From Syncephalastrum monosporum B8922 (taxonomy: Eukaryota > Mucoromycota > Mucoromycetes > Mucorales > Syncephalastraceae), in the NCBI GenBank assembly GCA_000697355.1, contig JNEN01000919.1, forward strand, positions 124,001-188,000: DNA of 64,000 bases, read 5' to 3'. The translations under genes were made by a program, and so were the position numbers. Every line of letters begins with the position of its first letter. Positions within the stretch are counted from its first letter, which is position 1. Below the pieces are notes generated by a model that did not search any database, was not told the origin of the DNA, and was given only the letters and a program-made list of their open reading frames with translations. Positions 1-11,076 of the stretch are shown here, one piece after another.

Positions 1-2417
1 ACGTGCATACCCGTCTTGCCGAAGCGGGTGTATTGCATTTCAGTGTTAGACCAGTCTGGCATTTTGCTTGTTTGTGAGTAATATGGTGAAGAAATGGACA
101 GAAATACCAGCAGAGCTGTATTTATGCAAGAAAGTGCTTACGCGTCCGTTTCCAAATTTGTTTTACAGTATGTCAAGTTGGGACGCGTCATGTCACTTGC
201 TGATAATTCGGTGCCGAAAGAACCGGCGTAATGTGATTGGGTAATCATCCAAAATCAAGTTTAATTTGAGCACTCCTACAATATTCGAATACGCTTCCTA
301 CTCATTTTGCGGTAGATAAGGCTTTCTTACCATCTACCGAGGTATTGCTCGGACCGAAGCCAACGTTGAGCGTGACTCATATGACTCTTATATCCAAGAA
401 GCGCTCCACAATTGTTATTGCTCATATGTGGCTCTCTCCCTCACTCGACGCCTGCTCTAAGAATGAGAAATCTCGCTGGAGACATTTATTCATCCTTGGA
501 CTGCGATATTCACCCGGGAGTTTGGTTGGCAGTGCAGAAATTTAAGGCACCACATATATATATCAAAATAGAGAATGCTCGATATATACATTATATGCAA
601 CGAAGACAAACGCGTATATCTTCTGGTGACTGCTGCACGAGTACAAAATTCGTTTAAATCTGTAGTACAAAGGCAACGTCGTGCAGAGGAGCCATAAAAT
701 CACTCTCTGGTATGAAGAACCTGCACAGCATGCTAAAGAAGAGCGAAATATCTGGTTCCTATTACACGAAGCAACCTACACTATTGAGCATGTGGGTGCC
801 TCTTTCCAAGGACTGTTTACTTTTAATCCGCAGTTCATTGTTGAGCTCAAGTGTGCCGATATGGCTGGCATACTGGCCAAGACATGAGCTCAGATATACA
901 CCATGTCTTTCAATTTTGACGCCTTAAGCTTGGCTCAGAACTGTAACGGACTTTTCCACCATACACACAAATTATGCTTCCTTTGAGTGCTTTACACGTC
1001 TGCGGTCCCCCACCCCTATCTGAGGGCTATCCTTGTTCTTTAAAAAGTAGAATGACGGATGAGGAATTGCAAAACGGAGAACGTTCGACCCTTATCTTTG
1101 TTTTAGAGGCTGATATAGAAGAATAAAATGGGGAGTAGACCAGATTTTACACACGCCGTGGAGTACATCCACAACTCCTTCGGTTGGTTATCTAGCAGAA
1201 GTGTAACTGGAGAGGCAGCTTGTCATACCGAGACCCTGCTCCGCACGAATTCTGCATAACAGGAATGATGGGTTTCATACAAGTCAGCGACAATAAGCCT
1301 CAGGCACCTGGGCTTTATAACGCTGGCCTTTCTCAACTGACTTTGTGTTCTCCTCCTTCTCTTCCACCGATGCCGCCCGCTCGGTGAAGCTGTATGACAT
1401 ACAGCAGAAGTAAATCACGACACCTCTAAATATGACTGCTAGAATTATTGATATTTATCTCTACCAGTCTACAGTTATATCTATGCTACCAAAATAAACG
1501 TCTCATTTGAGTGTTGATCCAGCCAGACAAGTTGCTATAATATATGCTCTCTACTTAAAAGAGAAATAGAAAAGCGTAGGGCTTGCAACGACTTACATAT
1601 AAACTTTGTTTGGCGTGCAAAAAAGGGAAGACTGTATGCTTAAAAGCCTATCAATATATAACTGAGACAACCTCGTCATCCAATACAAATATTAAACGAA
1701 GACGCGTCCTATTATCGCTCTAGGAAACAGTCGCTCTACGGCATGTGACATAATCTCCAAAAAAAAAAAAAAAAACCATCATTGCACTGCACCTGCGGTC
1801 GCTACAAGTGAAAATAAATAGTCATACCAAAATTAGAGTCATATTCTTAAGCTCAAGCGTGGTTCCTACAAAGCTCACGTAATCTTTTCACAAATAAGAC
1901 ATTCTTTCATACCTAAATTTAAGGTTGGAACTGTTTCCGTTCTTCTCCGAATCTGTAAGTTTCTTGCTCGAATAAATGGGTATCCAGATCTGCTACTGAT
2001 CGCAATATGTAGTTTAACGGATGAACTGCTGTCCTCTCTTGATGCCCTGGTTTGAGGATTTGGGCGATACATGCAAAGAGGAGAAAGTCGGGTAGGCCCG
2101 TGAATTCTGTCTGTATATGTTTTACAATACAAAATTTAGAGTTGTCTAGCACTGAAGGATTGCGTCAATTGCATAGGTAGAATGAGTAGATTAGTATCTG
2201 GATGGGTGGTCATACGGAAGCCGTGACTCACCAGTTCTTATGGTCTGTGCTGTAGGCATTAGACCCTTTTCTCTTTTGCGCGTTTGCCAACCGTAAGAAG
2301 GGGCGGCTCTTAAATTTATATCATCGGGGCCATGACGTGTTGATGGGTCACACACATACACACTCGCACCCGCAGTAAACCAAAAGAATTGCTTTACTTC
2401 ACCTTCTTTTTTAAACC
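1..2417. other. gene-free left edge
   Basis: No convincing coding exon is seen on either strand. The open frames are short, start anywhere and show no domain, signal peptide or conserved splice pattern. There is an A-run near 1759-1775. The last part, upstream of 2418, is presumably the promoter and 5' leader of the next gene. Confidence 0.5.
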
Positions 2418-3477
2418 ATGTTTACAACGACGCCTACAGTGAGGGCAACCGCATTCTGCAGACGCTTGGTTCGATCTGCATACGCTAACCGATCTCTTGC
2501 TGCCATTGCACACCGCAATTACTCGTCTTCCTTCCGGGATCGTAGCAGTAATGACGGCAGCAGCGATGGGGGTGATAAGCCCAACAATAGCGATAACGCA
2601 ACGGGCACTGCAGCCACGACGCCGAGAGCAAGAGACAGAGACACAGGCGACAATCAACTCCATGCTGCTCACCAGAAATCCAATCACGTCAACCGAGCTC
2701 CGGCGTCGTTCATGCCTGTCGTCAACATTCCCCAAGGGGAATTTGCACACAATGCGTTCTTTTCCCTGCATCGCCCTCTGTTGGGCTTGTCTGCCGAAGA
2801 TGAACGGCCTTTCTTCTCGGAAAGATCCTCTGTCCAGGCACCAAACAAGATCCAGCGTCTCCTGGGGCTGGACGTGGATGTCGCCCAGGATGCGGACGAT
2901 ACAGGTAAGACAGAGGAAAGTGGTCCGGTCTGGTTGTGTGCATCAAACTCACATCGATGGATGAACAGAAGAAGCGGTGGCAAACTACATGATGCAGGTG
3001 CGGCCGTTTGAAGCACCCCGTGCACCTGCGACCGGTCACGAGAACACGACGGGCGATCATTATAGCGAGAATCAAGAGGAGGAACACCACCTCAGTCAGG
3101 AAGATATCGAGAACGAAATGTTCGACAATCTCGAGCAGACAATGGAGCAGATGATGATGGGCGCGCGTATCAATGACTACGGCGAGATCGAAGAAATCAA
3201 CATAGAACAAACGTTGCCTGTGCACCACATGCCGGAGAGCGACCAGGTCATGGACTACCTCACGGCGATACAAAACAAGATCAACCGCCAGCAGGATCAG
3301 GAAGGCACAGGTAGAAGACGGGGTTCAGGCCGAGTTCATCTCCGGGGAGCATCGCTAGCGTCGGCACGGAAACAAAGCGTATCAATCCAACTCGCTCGGC
3401 AGCGTACACGTCGTCAGCGGTTGGTTACACGCAATTTGGTGGAACGAAAAAGCAGCAACAGCAACAGCAGTAGATAG
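2418..3477 (+). CDS. orphan protein with mitochondrial-type N-terminus
   Basis: Two exons are supported: 2418-2904 and 2969-3477. The 64-nt intron has GTAAGA and CAG ends and joins in phase as a Glu codon. The N-terminus is rich in Arg, Ser and Ala and lacks acidic residues over the first 30 or so positions, as in a mitochondrial presequence. A Ser/Asp/Asn-rich linker and a hydrophobic block follow (about residues 100-125, containing FFSLHRPLLGL). An acidic Glu/Met-rich helix lies in the second exon. I do not recognise the family. The 3' end is doubtful. The chosen frame becomes Arg-rich after about 3310, while another frame over 3318-3473 reads as a normal low-complexity tail ending in a Gln run, so a further intron or a frameshift may exist. 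Confidence 0.6.
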
Positions 3478-4084
3478 ACAAGATTTCATTATTGTGTATA
3501 GCTCCTCCTCCTACTCACCCCTTCTCTCTCTCACCCTCTCTTTCGCTCTTTCTTTCAATCTATCTCTGTTCCACTCCCTTATTTAGCTCCCCACTCCATT
3601 CTTCTCTCACTTTCGGTTCCTTTTTTTTTTTTCCTCCAACGGGCCTTGTTCCTTCTGTTTTTGATTTTATATAGCACTCGCAATACCAATTTGAATAAGC
3701 AGCTTGCGAACCTCCATTCAGGACAGCAAACAAACACCACAAAAGTGCATTTGATTCGGGAAGGGGTTTTATTTTATATTTTCTATGATTTTATTATTGC
3801 TATTATAATTATTATAATTATTATCATGAGTTAGGAGCGGACATGGTGTGCGACACGCATGCACAGCACGGGCATTGATTGAGTTGCCAACAATTCATTT
3901 CAATGAGGTTACACATGCGCGGAAAGCAAACTCCCCCAGTTGGGTTGTACTGACCGTTATGGATGTGCGGCCAGCCACCCACAGGGCTTTCTACTTTTTT
4001 TCCCTTTTCTTTTTTTGTTATTACTTTCTCCTTGCCATGCTCTTTTCGTATTAACGACCCAACCCACTCCTTTTCTAAAAAGCT
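3478..4084. other. intergenic, pyrimidine and AT-rich
   Basis: 3490-3660 is strongly pyrimidine-rich (CT stretches and a T-run near 3620). An AT-rich imperfect palindrome of TTAT/ATAA units lies at about 3790-3826. No coding exon is supported. The stretch probably holds the 3' end of the upstream gene and the promoter of the RGS gene at 4085. Confidence 0.5.
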
Positions 4085-5625
4085 ATGCCCAACGAGTATT
4101 ACCCCCCACAGCCACCGCCGCTCGTTCAACGACAAACCACTCTCTCTGCCTACGCTGAGATTCTGGATGAGTTCTCGGATGGACCCACCAGACAATGGAG
4201 CATACGACAAGCCAACAGCAGGCTCCAGTCACAGGGCTTGCACTCTGCCCTGGAGAGTGACCTGAGTCTGCATTACCAGGGCGATGAGCATAAAGCGATA
4301 CCCATGACCGACCTGTCATCTCGAGAGAACAGCCCTAGTCGACAGTCTAACAATCCATATCTTACGGACCCGTCCATCCAAGTCCCAGGCTCCACCCCTA
4401 GTGAATATTACCATAACAACACACCGTCTTATCCACAGCGACACGATAGCAATGCGACATCCCGGCAACGCAGTCTCAAACACAAGACGTACGGCTTCCA
4501 TGATCCCTTCGCAGAAGCACCCATGGAAGCCTGGCAGGAAATGAAGGACTACAACCTTCGTGCCAACGGCCTGCCTACCTTGGACCAGATGATGCGTCTT
4601 CATACCCTCACTCCTCTCAACCAATCCAACTTTGCTACCTTCCTCAGACGCCGCGGTGTCCACCAAAACCTCAATTTCCTGCTCGAACTCGAGACCCACG
4701 ACAAACTCTGGCGCGCCCACATCCAGAGCCAAAGGCGCCAGACAAAAGAACGCCTGTCCAGGTTCCTGGAGAGCGCAGCCGAAAAGCCCAAGGCTGGTTT
4801 CGGCCATGCTCAGAAACCGAGTCTGAGTATGGCCGCAGGTGGGTACTACCAAGAGACTCCCGATACCGACGATCTCTTGGGCGACACGCCTTTTCCACAG
4901 AACGACGACGGCTATGCTTCACGCATGCCGCAAGGTGTCGACGGTCAGTCATTGCTGAGTCGCCACGATCTTGCCCAGAACGCCACGCGCATCTATCGCA
5001 CATTTTGCTCGCCTCTGGACGCGGCACAGCCTATCCACCTTCCGGACGACCACCGTGTAGCACTTGAGGAGCTGATTGAAAAGCACCACCGGCCTGAGCC
5101 TGTTGTGTTTGACTCGGCCCGATCGCACGTTTTTGAGATCCTCAACGTCTTTTACTACCCGCAATTTGTGGATTCGGTCCTGTACTCGAACCTCGCCAAG
5201 GTCGGTTCGCGGGTGCTTCTTGGCTTTGGTACCCTTCTGCTCGTCGTTGGCTTTGCGGTCGAGTTTAGTTTTATATTTCTGGATTCGGGAGGGATCGCCA
5301 TGCGATGGTGGGGTCTCCTTCCTTTCTTCCTTGGCTGGTCTGCCTTCATAGCAAGTTTCCTCGACTTTGCTTACTGGCTGGCTTTTACAGGAAAAATGTG
5401 AGTTACACACAGACTCAAAGTAAACGATGCTTTACTTACGTATAGATTTTTATTAAAATTAGGGAAACGAGCTTCCTTGTGTACGCCACCATTCAAGACA
5501 AGACGGTCTTACGTGTCCATCGCAAGCGTGCGTACATATGGATGATCATCACTCTCCTTGCTGCTATTATAACGACTATCATCTTTGTATTCATACCGGG
5601 AAACCGCCTGCGAGCCCCTTATTAG
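4085..5625 (+). CDS. RGS-domain multispanning membrane protein, RAX1-like
   Basis: Two exons, 4085-5397 and 5463-5625, give about 491 residues. The 65-nt intron (GTGAGT...TTAG) splits the Met codon between them. The first 150 residues are polar, Pro/Ser/Gln-rich and probably disordered. An RGS-like helical region spans about 165-340. The C-terminus has several hydrophobic segments; two are clear in exon 1 (around GFGTLLLVVGFAVEF and WWGLLPFFLGWSAF), and the last is supplied by exon 2 (WMIITLLAAII). RGS followed by C-terminal membrane helices is the layout of yeast Rax1, a bud-site or polarity landmark protein. The membrane topology is seen. The polarity role is inferred from the family. The position of the RGS domain is approximate because it is divergent. 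Confidence 0.8.
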
Positions 5626-5664
5626 TCTCATCGTGAGGTTTCGCATCGCTACATCCTACCCTAT

Positions 5665-5704
5665 ACACACTCACGCACACTCACGCACACTCACGCACAC
5701 TCAC
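5665..5704. repeat. short tandem repeat, 10-bp unit
   Basis: About four copies of a ten-base unit ACACTCACGC lie just downstream of the RAX1-like gene and run into further CA-rich sequence. Confidence 0.85.
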
Positions 5705-5819
5705 CACACCACATACGCACACACCAATGCCCTGCTTTCGCCCCCAACACCAACCCCCCTTTCTTCTTTTGTTTTTCTTTTTCTTTTATATAATTCTTTT
5801 CTATTTTGCGCTGGAAGCA

Positions 5820-5960
5820 ATGAGTACTTTAATAATAGCGCTGCTCCTATTAGTGTCTGTTATGGCGTTACTGTTTATTTTTGTTGAATGGTGGATGGTG
5901 CGCGGATACCTGGCCGTACGCAAAACTTCAGCCGATGGACTGGTGTGGGAGTTCATTTGA
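5820..5960 (+). CDS. 46-aa single-pass membrane microprotein (putative)
   Basis: An uninterrupted ATG-to-stop frame encodes 46 residues. Residues 2-25 form one strong hydrophobic helix. It is followed by a Trp-Trp-Met pair and a short basic tail containing YLAVRKTS. The start was chosen as the only ATG in front of the helix. The frame also extends upstream without ATG, so an upstream exon cannot be excluded. It resembles in form the tiny subunits of ER or mitochondrial membrane complexes, but I recognise no family. It lies in a 480-nt gap between two genes on the same strand, so it could also be part of a UTR. Confidence 0.35.
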   Translation: MSTLIIALLLLVSVMALLFIFVEWWMVRGYLAVRKTSADGLVWEFI

Positions 5961-6106
5961 AGAGGTTTTATTATTATTTTCCAAAAGATAATTGGACGGT
6001 GCCATACCAAATAGGGTTGCTGCGCGTTATATGCTTTACATATATTTCTTGCATGTCCGCCCACTGAAATCCTTTTCTCTCTTTCACTCATTCCCACTTT
6101 ATCGAC

Positions 6107-6546
6107 ATGACTGGCACCGAGACTGAACCACAGACCGCCACCAAGAGCCCGAGGTATGCGTTATCGACTGCGGCGCACTCTTCCTCTTTTGGAACTCACC
6201 ATCGCTTAGAAAGATGACGGCGTACAACCTCTTCATGAAGGTACGACCAACCATGGTTACGTAGACGCGCGCATAGTCTGATACGCGTGATACGCGTCAC
6301 AATAGACCCAGGTCCCCAAGGTGAAGACAGAGAATCCTGAGCTCTCCCACAAAGAGGTACGTCCGTTATCTATTCCAAAACACACGCACAAGGTGCTGAT
6401 AAACGAGATAGGCCTTTAAATTAGCGGTAAAGTACACACGATGAAAGGAAAGGAGAGACGACAGCACGACTGACCACCTTCATATGATCTAGGCCTCAAG
6501 CTGGAGCACATCGCCAGACAACCCCAAAAACAAGCCTAACGCGTAG
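6107..6546 (+). CDS. YABBY/HMG-box-like miniprotein
   Basis: Five exons: 6107-6153, 6210-6240, 6306-6356, 6412-6426 and 6493-6546. Together they encode about 65 residues, and every junction has GT-AG ends and keeps the frame. The core contains KMTAYNLFMKTQVPKVK and then SHKEAFKLAASSW. This matches the HMG-like half of YABBY proteins and the small fungal proteins carrying the same fold, which bind DNA. Exon 4 is only 15 nt (five residues, AFKLA) and falls inside the conserved helix. The tail (DNPKNK) is also typical. A nuclear role is inferred. No N-terminal zinc finger is present, so this is not a full YABBY protein. Confidence 0.85.
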
Positions 6547-6770
6547 AGGCAGTCGTTTGACCCGGACTGTATCGGTTTCCACTTTGATCACAAAAATTGA
6601 ATGAACCAATGAAATTACATACGTATGATTTATTTTTGAAGCAAGACGCGTAACAAGACGCGTAGCATTAAGGTGTATTTGGATGAGAAAAGTAAGAAAG
6701 TATGCATCGGGTAGGTGAAGGGTGCTTGAGGGTATAGTATGATATGGTACACCGGGATAGGCGATACGAC

Positions 6771-7104
6771 TCATCGATCATTGCCAGGCGTGGCAGAAGT
6801 AGCTGGGTTGCGTTCACCCTCACGCATGCTGCTGGAGTAAATCGAAGCCTTAAAGAGTGTATGAACAAGCGCCTTTTTCATTTCCACCCGTCGCATTCTG
6901 TCAATCAGACTGACCACCGTCTCATCGTTGGCATTGCTGACGAGTGAATTAAGCTTTGGAAAACAGAGTGAGTCTCTTCGTTCTTTTATGGAATACTGGG
7001 GAAGAAAATGCAGTTTGGTGCATCAGCTCAGAAAAGTGTACCTTTGCCATTTGGGCAACAGACGTCTGCATCTCGCTTATAATGGCATCTTCCAAAGTTC
7101 GCAT
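6771..7104 (-). CDS. DAD3: DASH complex subunit, Dad3-like
   Basis: Two exons on the minus strand, 7104-7042 and 6953-6771, give about 81 residues. The second exon carries DRMRRVEMKKALVHTLFKAS followed by IYS, which matches the conserved C-terminal helix of Dad3. Dad3 belongs to the DASH/Dam1 ring, which couples fungal kinetochores to spindle microtubules. The first exon is an amphipathic helix. The 5' boundary of exon 2 is uncertain: an in-frame alternative acceptor near 6996 would add about 14 residues. The gene is convergent with the HMG-like gene and divergent from PTRHD1, whose ATG lies 130 nt away. The assignment rests on the C-terminal helix and the small size. Confidence 0.7.
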
Positions 7105-7234
7105 GAGGTAAAAACGAGCAGAAGAATGAAGTAGAAGGGGAGAAAAAAAGAAGAGGAGCAGAGAAGAAAAAGAAACAAAAAAAGGGCGGAGCGCGAGCAA
7201 CACTCTCTCTTTTGATCACGCAAGCCATCCCAAC

Positions 7235-7815
7235 ATGGCCACAATCGCTGCCACAGAACCCCTAACCATGTTCATTGTTGTCCGCAAGGACCTTATAAAA
7301 GTACAGTGCTTCATAACCCTAGAAATCTGCGACTGACTGATCCATACTTGACAGACACTCAAGTGGAACACGGGCAGGTAATGGACGATTACTATCATTC
7401 CCCCTGAACACTCGCACTCACAGACGCACACCGTGGAAAGTGTCATTGCACAAGCATGTCACGCTTCGACTGCTGTGCTACAAGCTACTCGGGACGATCA
7501 GAATACAATTGACTATTTGAATGATATCGGCAGCATGCATAAAGTCGTTCTAGAGGTATTTTCCTCTCTTCCTCACTACGTCCCAGCACACACACACACA
7601 CACACATTCACACTCAATAATATACCACTCCATAGACCAAGAACCAGGACAGCCTCTGTAACCTGGCCAACGCTCTTGAAAGTCATCAGATACCGCTGTA
7701 CCAATGGACAGAACAGCCTGAAAACATACCCACTGCTCTTGCTACGGCTCCCCTGCGAGGTCGCTCCCCGGAGGTCAAGGAGCTCTTCAAAAAGTACTGC
7801 TCTCTTTATCGGTAA
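7235..7815 (+). CDS. PTRHD1: PTRHD1-type peptidyl-tRNA hydrolase-like protein
   Basis: Four exons, 7235-7300, 7355-7377, 7441-7555 and 7636-7815, encode about 127 residues. Family landmarks are visible in order: a hydrophobic strand (MFIVVRKDL), LKWNTGSVIAQACHAS, the RDD and HKVVLE segment, and LYQWTEQPENIPTALA. This is the PTH2-fold family represented by human PTRHD1, related to the Bit1/Pth2 enzymes that release peptides from tRNA. Activity of this branch is not established. The acceptor before exon 3 was chosen at 7441 rather than 7424, because only 7441 keeps the frame and the GSVIAQACHA block. The last intron contains a short CA repeat. Confidence 0.9.
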
Positions 7816-7886
7816 CTGGTATTGCGAAAGCGTTAGCCTCGAATATCACATCACTTGCACATACACACGCAATTCTTTTTCTTATC

Positions 7887-8255
7887 ATGTTGTCTGAATA
7901 TACAAGGTACTTTCATGTGCCGAATGGGCGTTCTCTTATCATGATGGATCATAATAATTATAACCTTGACCAGCTGAAGCATCTGATAACACCGACGGAC
8001 AAGTCATTGACATGGCAAATCTACGCAGACCTTTCTACACGTCCCTCACTTGAACGTCGGCGCAAAATTCAGGTGAGGCGACTGAGAGGAGGGTCTGAGA
8101 CTCTGCCAAAGGAACGAGAAAGGTGCAGCCGCATGCGGGCATGCACCAACCTGAGTGGTCGCTCAGACTGGGAACGAACCGGTCGTTGCATTCGTCTGTG
8201 TAACATCATAGATCGACTGTCTCACCTGGCCATGTTTGATTCCTCAGGCACTTAA
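7887..8255 (+). CDS. unassigned ORF downstream of PTRHD1
   Basis: A 122-residue frame starts with ATG at 7887. Its first 63 residues (through LERRRKIQ) look protein-like, while the part after a GTGAGG donor near 8072 is Arg/Ser/Gly-rich and may be intronic. The frame could instead be reached by splicing from a GT at 7812 near the end of PTRHD1 to an AG at 7908, which would keep the frame and give PTRHD1 an alternative, longer C-terminus. I do not recognise the sequence. It is either a small orphan gene, an alternative 3' exon or noise. Confidence 0.3.
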   Translation: MLSEYTRYFHVPNGRSLIMMDHNNYNLDQLKHLITPTDKSLTWQIYADLSTRPSLERRRKIQVRRLRGGSETLPKERERCSRMRACTNLSGRSDWERTGRCIRLCNIIDRLSHLAMFDSSGT

Positions 8256-8323
8256 CCTATTTCACCTTTCTTTTTTTTTCATGATAATTATTCATTTTTT
8301 TCTTTCCTTTCTGCGGCCTGCCC

Positions 8324-8859
8324 ATGCATCGTTCCTCGTCCTCGTCCTATCTTCTTTTCGTCCTTCTTGCTATTTTTTTCACACTTTCATCCGCACAATC
8401 TGCTGCAAATAGTGACCTGAGTGATGAAACGGCCACAGCAACCGCACCAAGCGAAGACGCTATCCTAGAGTCCTGGAAACATAGTCCTCTGCCCACTGTA
8501 AATGAACTACATGCACACAGTCCTAAACCTGATCTCATGGGATGCTGTGATAGGGACCTGATGGGTTGGAGATCCCGATGATAGGACGATACTACTTTAC
8601 TCCCGTTCTATTGACAAACGCGACGCTATTCTACGTTGGGTGCGCAATCTCCCTGTTTTTCTGGCTCACAGGGTACGCGTTGGACGCATGGGAGGACAGT
8701 CTGGACCGTAAAAGCGAAGGAGAAACGGACGAGGAAGAGATAGGCCTTGTGAGCCATCCTGATGGCGATGATCCTCGACAGCAGCATGATGTGAATAATA
8801 AGACCCCATTTTCTTCCACCTATGGCGCTTGTTTGCTCAGAATACCGCCGCGGATCTAA
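8324..8859 (+). CDS. signal-peptide plus single-TM orphan protein
   Basis: Two exons, 8324-8497 and 8554-8859, give about 159 residues. The 56-nt intron (GTAAAT...ATAG) joins in phase 0. The N-terminus is a clear signal peptide (basic start, Ser run, hydrophobic core ending near SSAQS, about residue 25). A short acidic Thr/Ala-rich lumenal or extracellular part follows, then one membrane helix at about residues 75-99 (FYVGCAISLFFWLTG), then an acidic cytosolic tail with DEEE. This predicts a type I membrane protein. I do not recognise the family. It precedes the ferric reductase on the same strand, but a functional link is only a guess. Confidence 0.6.
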
Positions 8860-8967
8860 TGATCCTAGCGTGAATGTAAATAGTATGTAGCTAGAAATGC
8901 ATTTTAATGATTTGCCTGTTCTTGAATGCAAACCGTACGGGCCATCTGAAATGATAACAGTATATGG

Positions 8968-8990
8968 CTCTCTCTCTCTCTCTCTCTCTC
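8968..8990. repeat. CT dinucleotide repeat
   Basis: About eleven consecutive CT units lie in the 415-nt spacer between the orphan membrane protein and the ferric reductase. Nothing else is recognised in that spacer. Confidence 0.9.
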
Positions 8991-9274
8991 GCATTCGAGT
9001 CACATTCTTAACAGTACACGCACATATACTATGCATACGTGAGAAGGGTGCAGAAAAAAAAAACCGTGTCTACCAGTTACACAGCGGAAGAAACTTTATC
9101 AGATGGTATCAAGCAAGGCACCCACACACAAAGCAGAGGTCGGTCACGATCATCCATCTGATAACCCAACATGCTTCAATATCAGCTCTTATTGTTTCTT
9201 AACATTCTTGACCAACATTTATATCTTCCTTCGCTGTCTTTATCTTCTCCACCCGTGTTGTGTGTTCACACGCC

Positions 9275-11076
9275 ATGCCACACCCTCTGCACCCGCTGTC
9301 AGACTTCCACAAGGGTGGCTACTTGTATTTTCTCACATGCTGGACGGGGTTCCTCGTCTACTGCCTCTACTACCAGGTCGACCGTTTCCTAAAGATATAC
9401 CTATCACGGCGGCAAAACCGACAGCGCAAAACACACCATAGCCGCACCAGCAGACGACGAGCGGTGATAACGCCGCTGGACACCTTTCGTGCTGCGGTGC
9501 GTCCACTGGAGTACAGCATGAGCATTCCTTACGTGGCATCGATGATCTCGGTCAAGCATCTCATTGGCATGTCACTGTTTATCATTGCCAACATCATATG
9601 CACCTACTTCTCGCCCTTTGTGCTCCACCCCAGCCTACACCATGTTCAGATACCGCACTGGGGTATCCTCGACCGACGCATGGCTTATATGGGGGTCGTC
9701 AACTGGAGCTTTGTGATCGTCCTCGGCACACGCAACACGCTCTTGACACGCATGTCCGGTCTCACCTTCGAAGCCCTAGTGCCTTTCCATCGCTGGGTGT
9801 CCCGCGTCGGTATGCTCCAGATGACGGTCCATGCCCTCTATCGCATGTAAGCAGACCGCTTTTTCTTCTCAATATACGTGTCTCGAAATAACTCTTTGAT
9901 GGCATTGCAGGTACGTTGGCTATCGAAAGCACCATCTTGTCTACGAAGCATTTTTCAAGACGGATGAATATGCCTCGGGCACCCTCGGTTATGCTGGATT
10001 CATCCTCATCTTTGCAACCTCCATCTACTATTTCCGACGCAACTTCTTCCGCCTCTTCTACTACTCGCACATCATTGGCTTTTTGTGCGCTATGGTCGGC
10101 TCTTTCTGGCATGAATGGGCCTGCATCTATTTCTTCACCCCGCCTTTTCTACTCTGGATCGCTGATCGCATTCTGCGCTCCTACAACTCTTGGTGTCAGT
10201 CCGCTTCGCTCATCAAGCTCACCCACTATCAGGACAAAATTGTACATGCTACTTTCGAGTATAGCCGCCTGGCATTATTTCGTCCCGGCCAGTACCTATT
10301 TGCCGCCTTTCTGACGGGAGAGAGCAAGCACTGGTTGGCACAGCATGCGGATTGGTACCCGATGACTGTCTCAGATATCTTCGTTCGCCGGAAAGAGGCT
10401 GACGAAGGAACCTCATTGACGAGCACGTCGAACCTGGCAGCTTCTTTGCACATCAAGGCCTTGGGAGACGGAACACGGGAGCTTCTCCAACGCGCCCAAG
10501 ACGGGCTTCCTGTTTCTCTCCGGGTCGATGGGCCCTATGGCCCGCGCCTCACATTTCAAGAACACAGGGTAGTGGCTCTCTTTGCCGTGGGTATAGGCAT
10601 AACACCCGCCCTAACGATCCTCAAGGACTGTGTCGAACGACCGCGAAGAAGGTCATGCGTGGAACGTGTCTATCTGATATGGTCAGCTTCATTTGCAGGT
10701 AACGTCACATTATTTCAACTCATTTTGCACGACTGACCCTGTTTATTGTTCTTCATATCCAGACGAAGTGACGCCCTTCAGTGATTACCTCCAGCACTGT
10801 GTTACCTATCCGACCGGTGTGCAACTGGATTTGGTCATCCACTTGACACGTGAGCCGGAGGAGACAAAATGCGATCACTTGGAAGATACCCTCGGTTGTC
10901 GACTGGTGCGCCACCAACGCCCTGATATCCCTCATATACTCCAAGAAATAGCCAATGACAACGACCACAGTGATGTCTGGGTACACACATGCGGCTCCGT
11001 TCCGTTCATGAACACAGTTATTAACGAATCGATTGGTCACGACTTTGAATTCCACCGCGAGACATTCGAATTCTAG
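9275..11076 (+). CDS. ferric reductase / NADPH oxidase-family membrane oxidoreductase
   Basis: Three exons, 9275-9846, 9911-10698 and 10763-11076, encode about 557 residues. Several hydrophobic segments lie in the first 300 residues. Two pairs of heme-ligand histidines, each pair spaced 14 apart, are present (HRWVSRVGMLQMTVH and HIIGFLCAMVGSFWH). An FAD-binding barrel follows (FRPGQYLF, then RVDGPYGP). The NADPH-binding half shows GIGITPALTIL and HTCGSVPF near the C-terminus. The family moves electrons from cytosolic NADPH through FAD and two hemes to extracellular ferric or cupric ions. The usual His-Pro-Phe-Thr FAD motif is replaced by WYPMTVS. The gene could serve iron or copper uptake, or superoxide formation; the substrate cannot be decided here. 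Confidence 0.9.
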
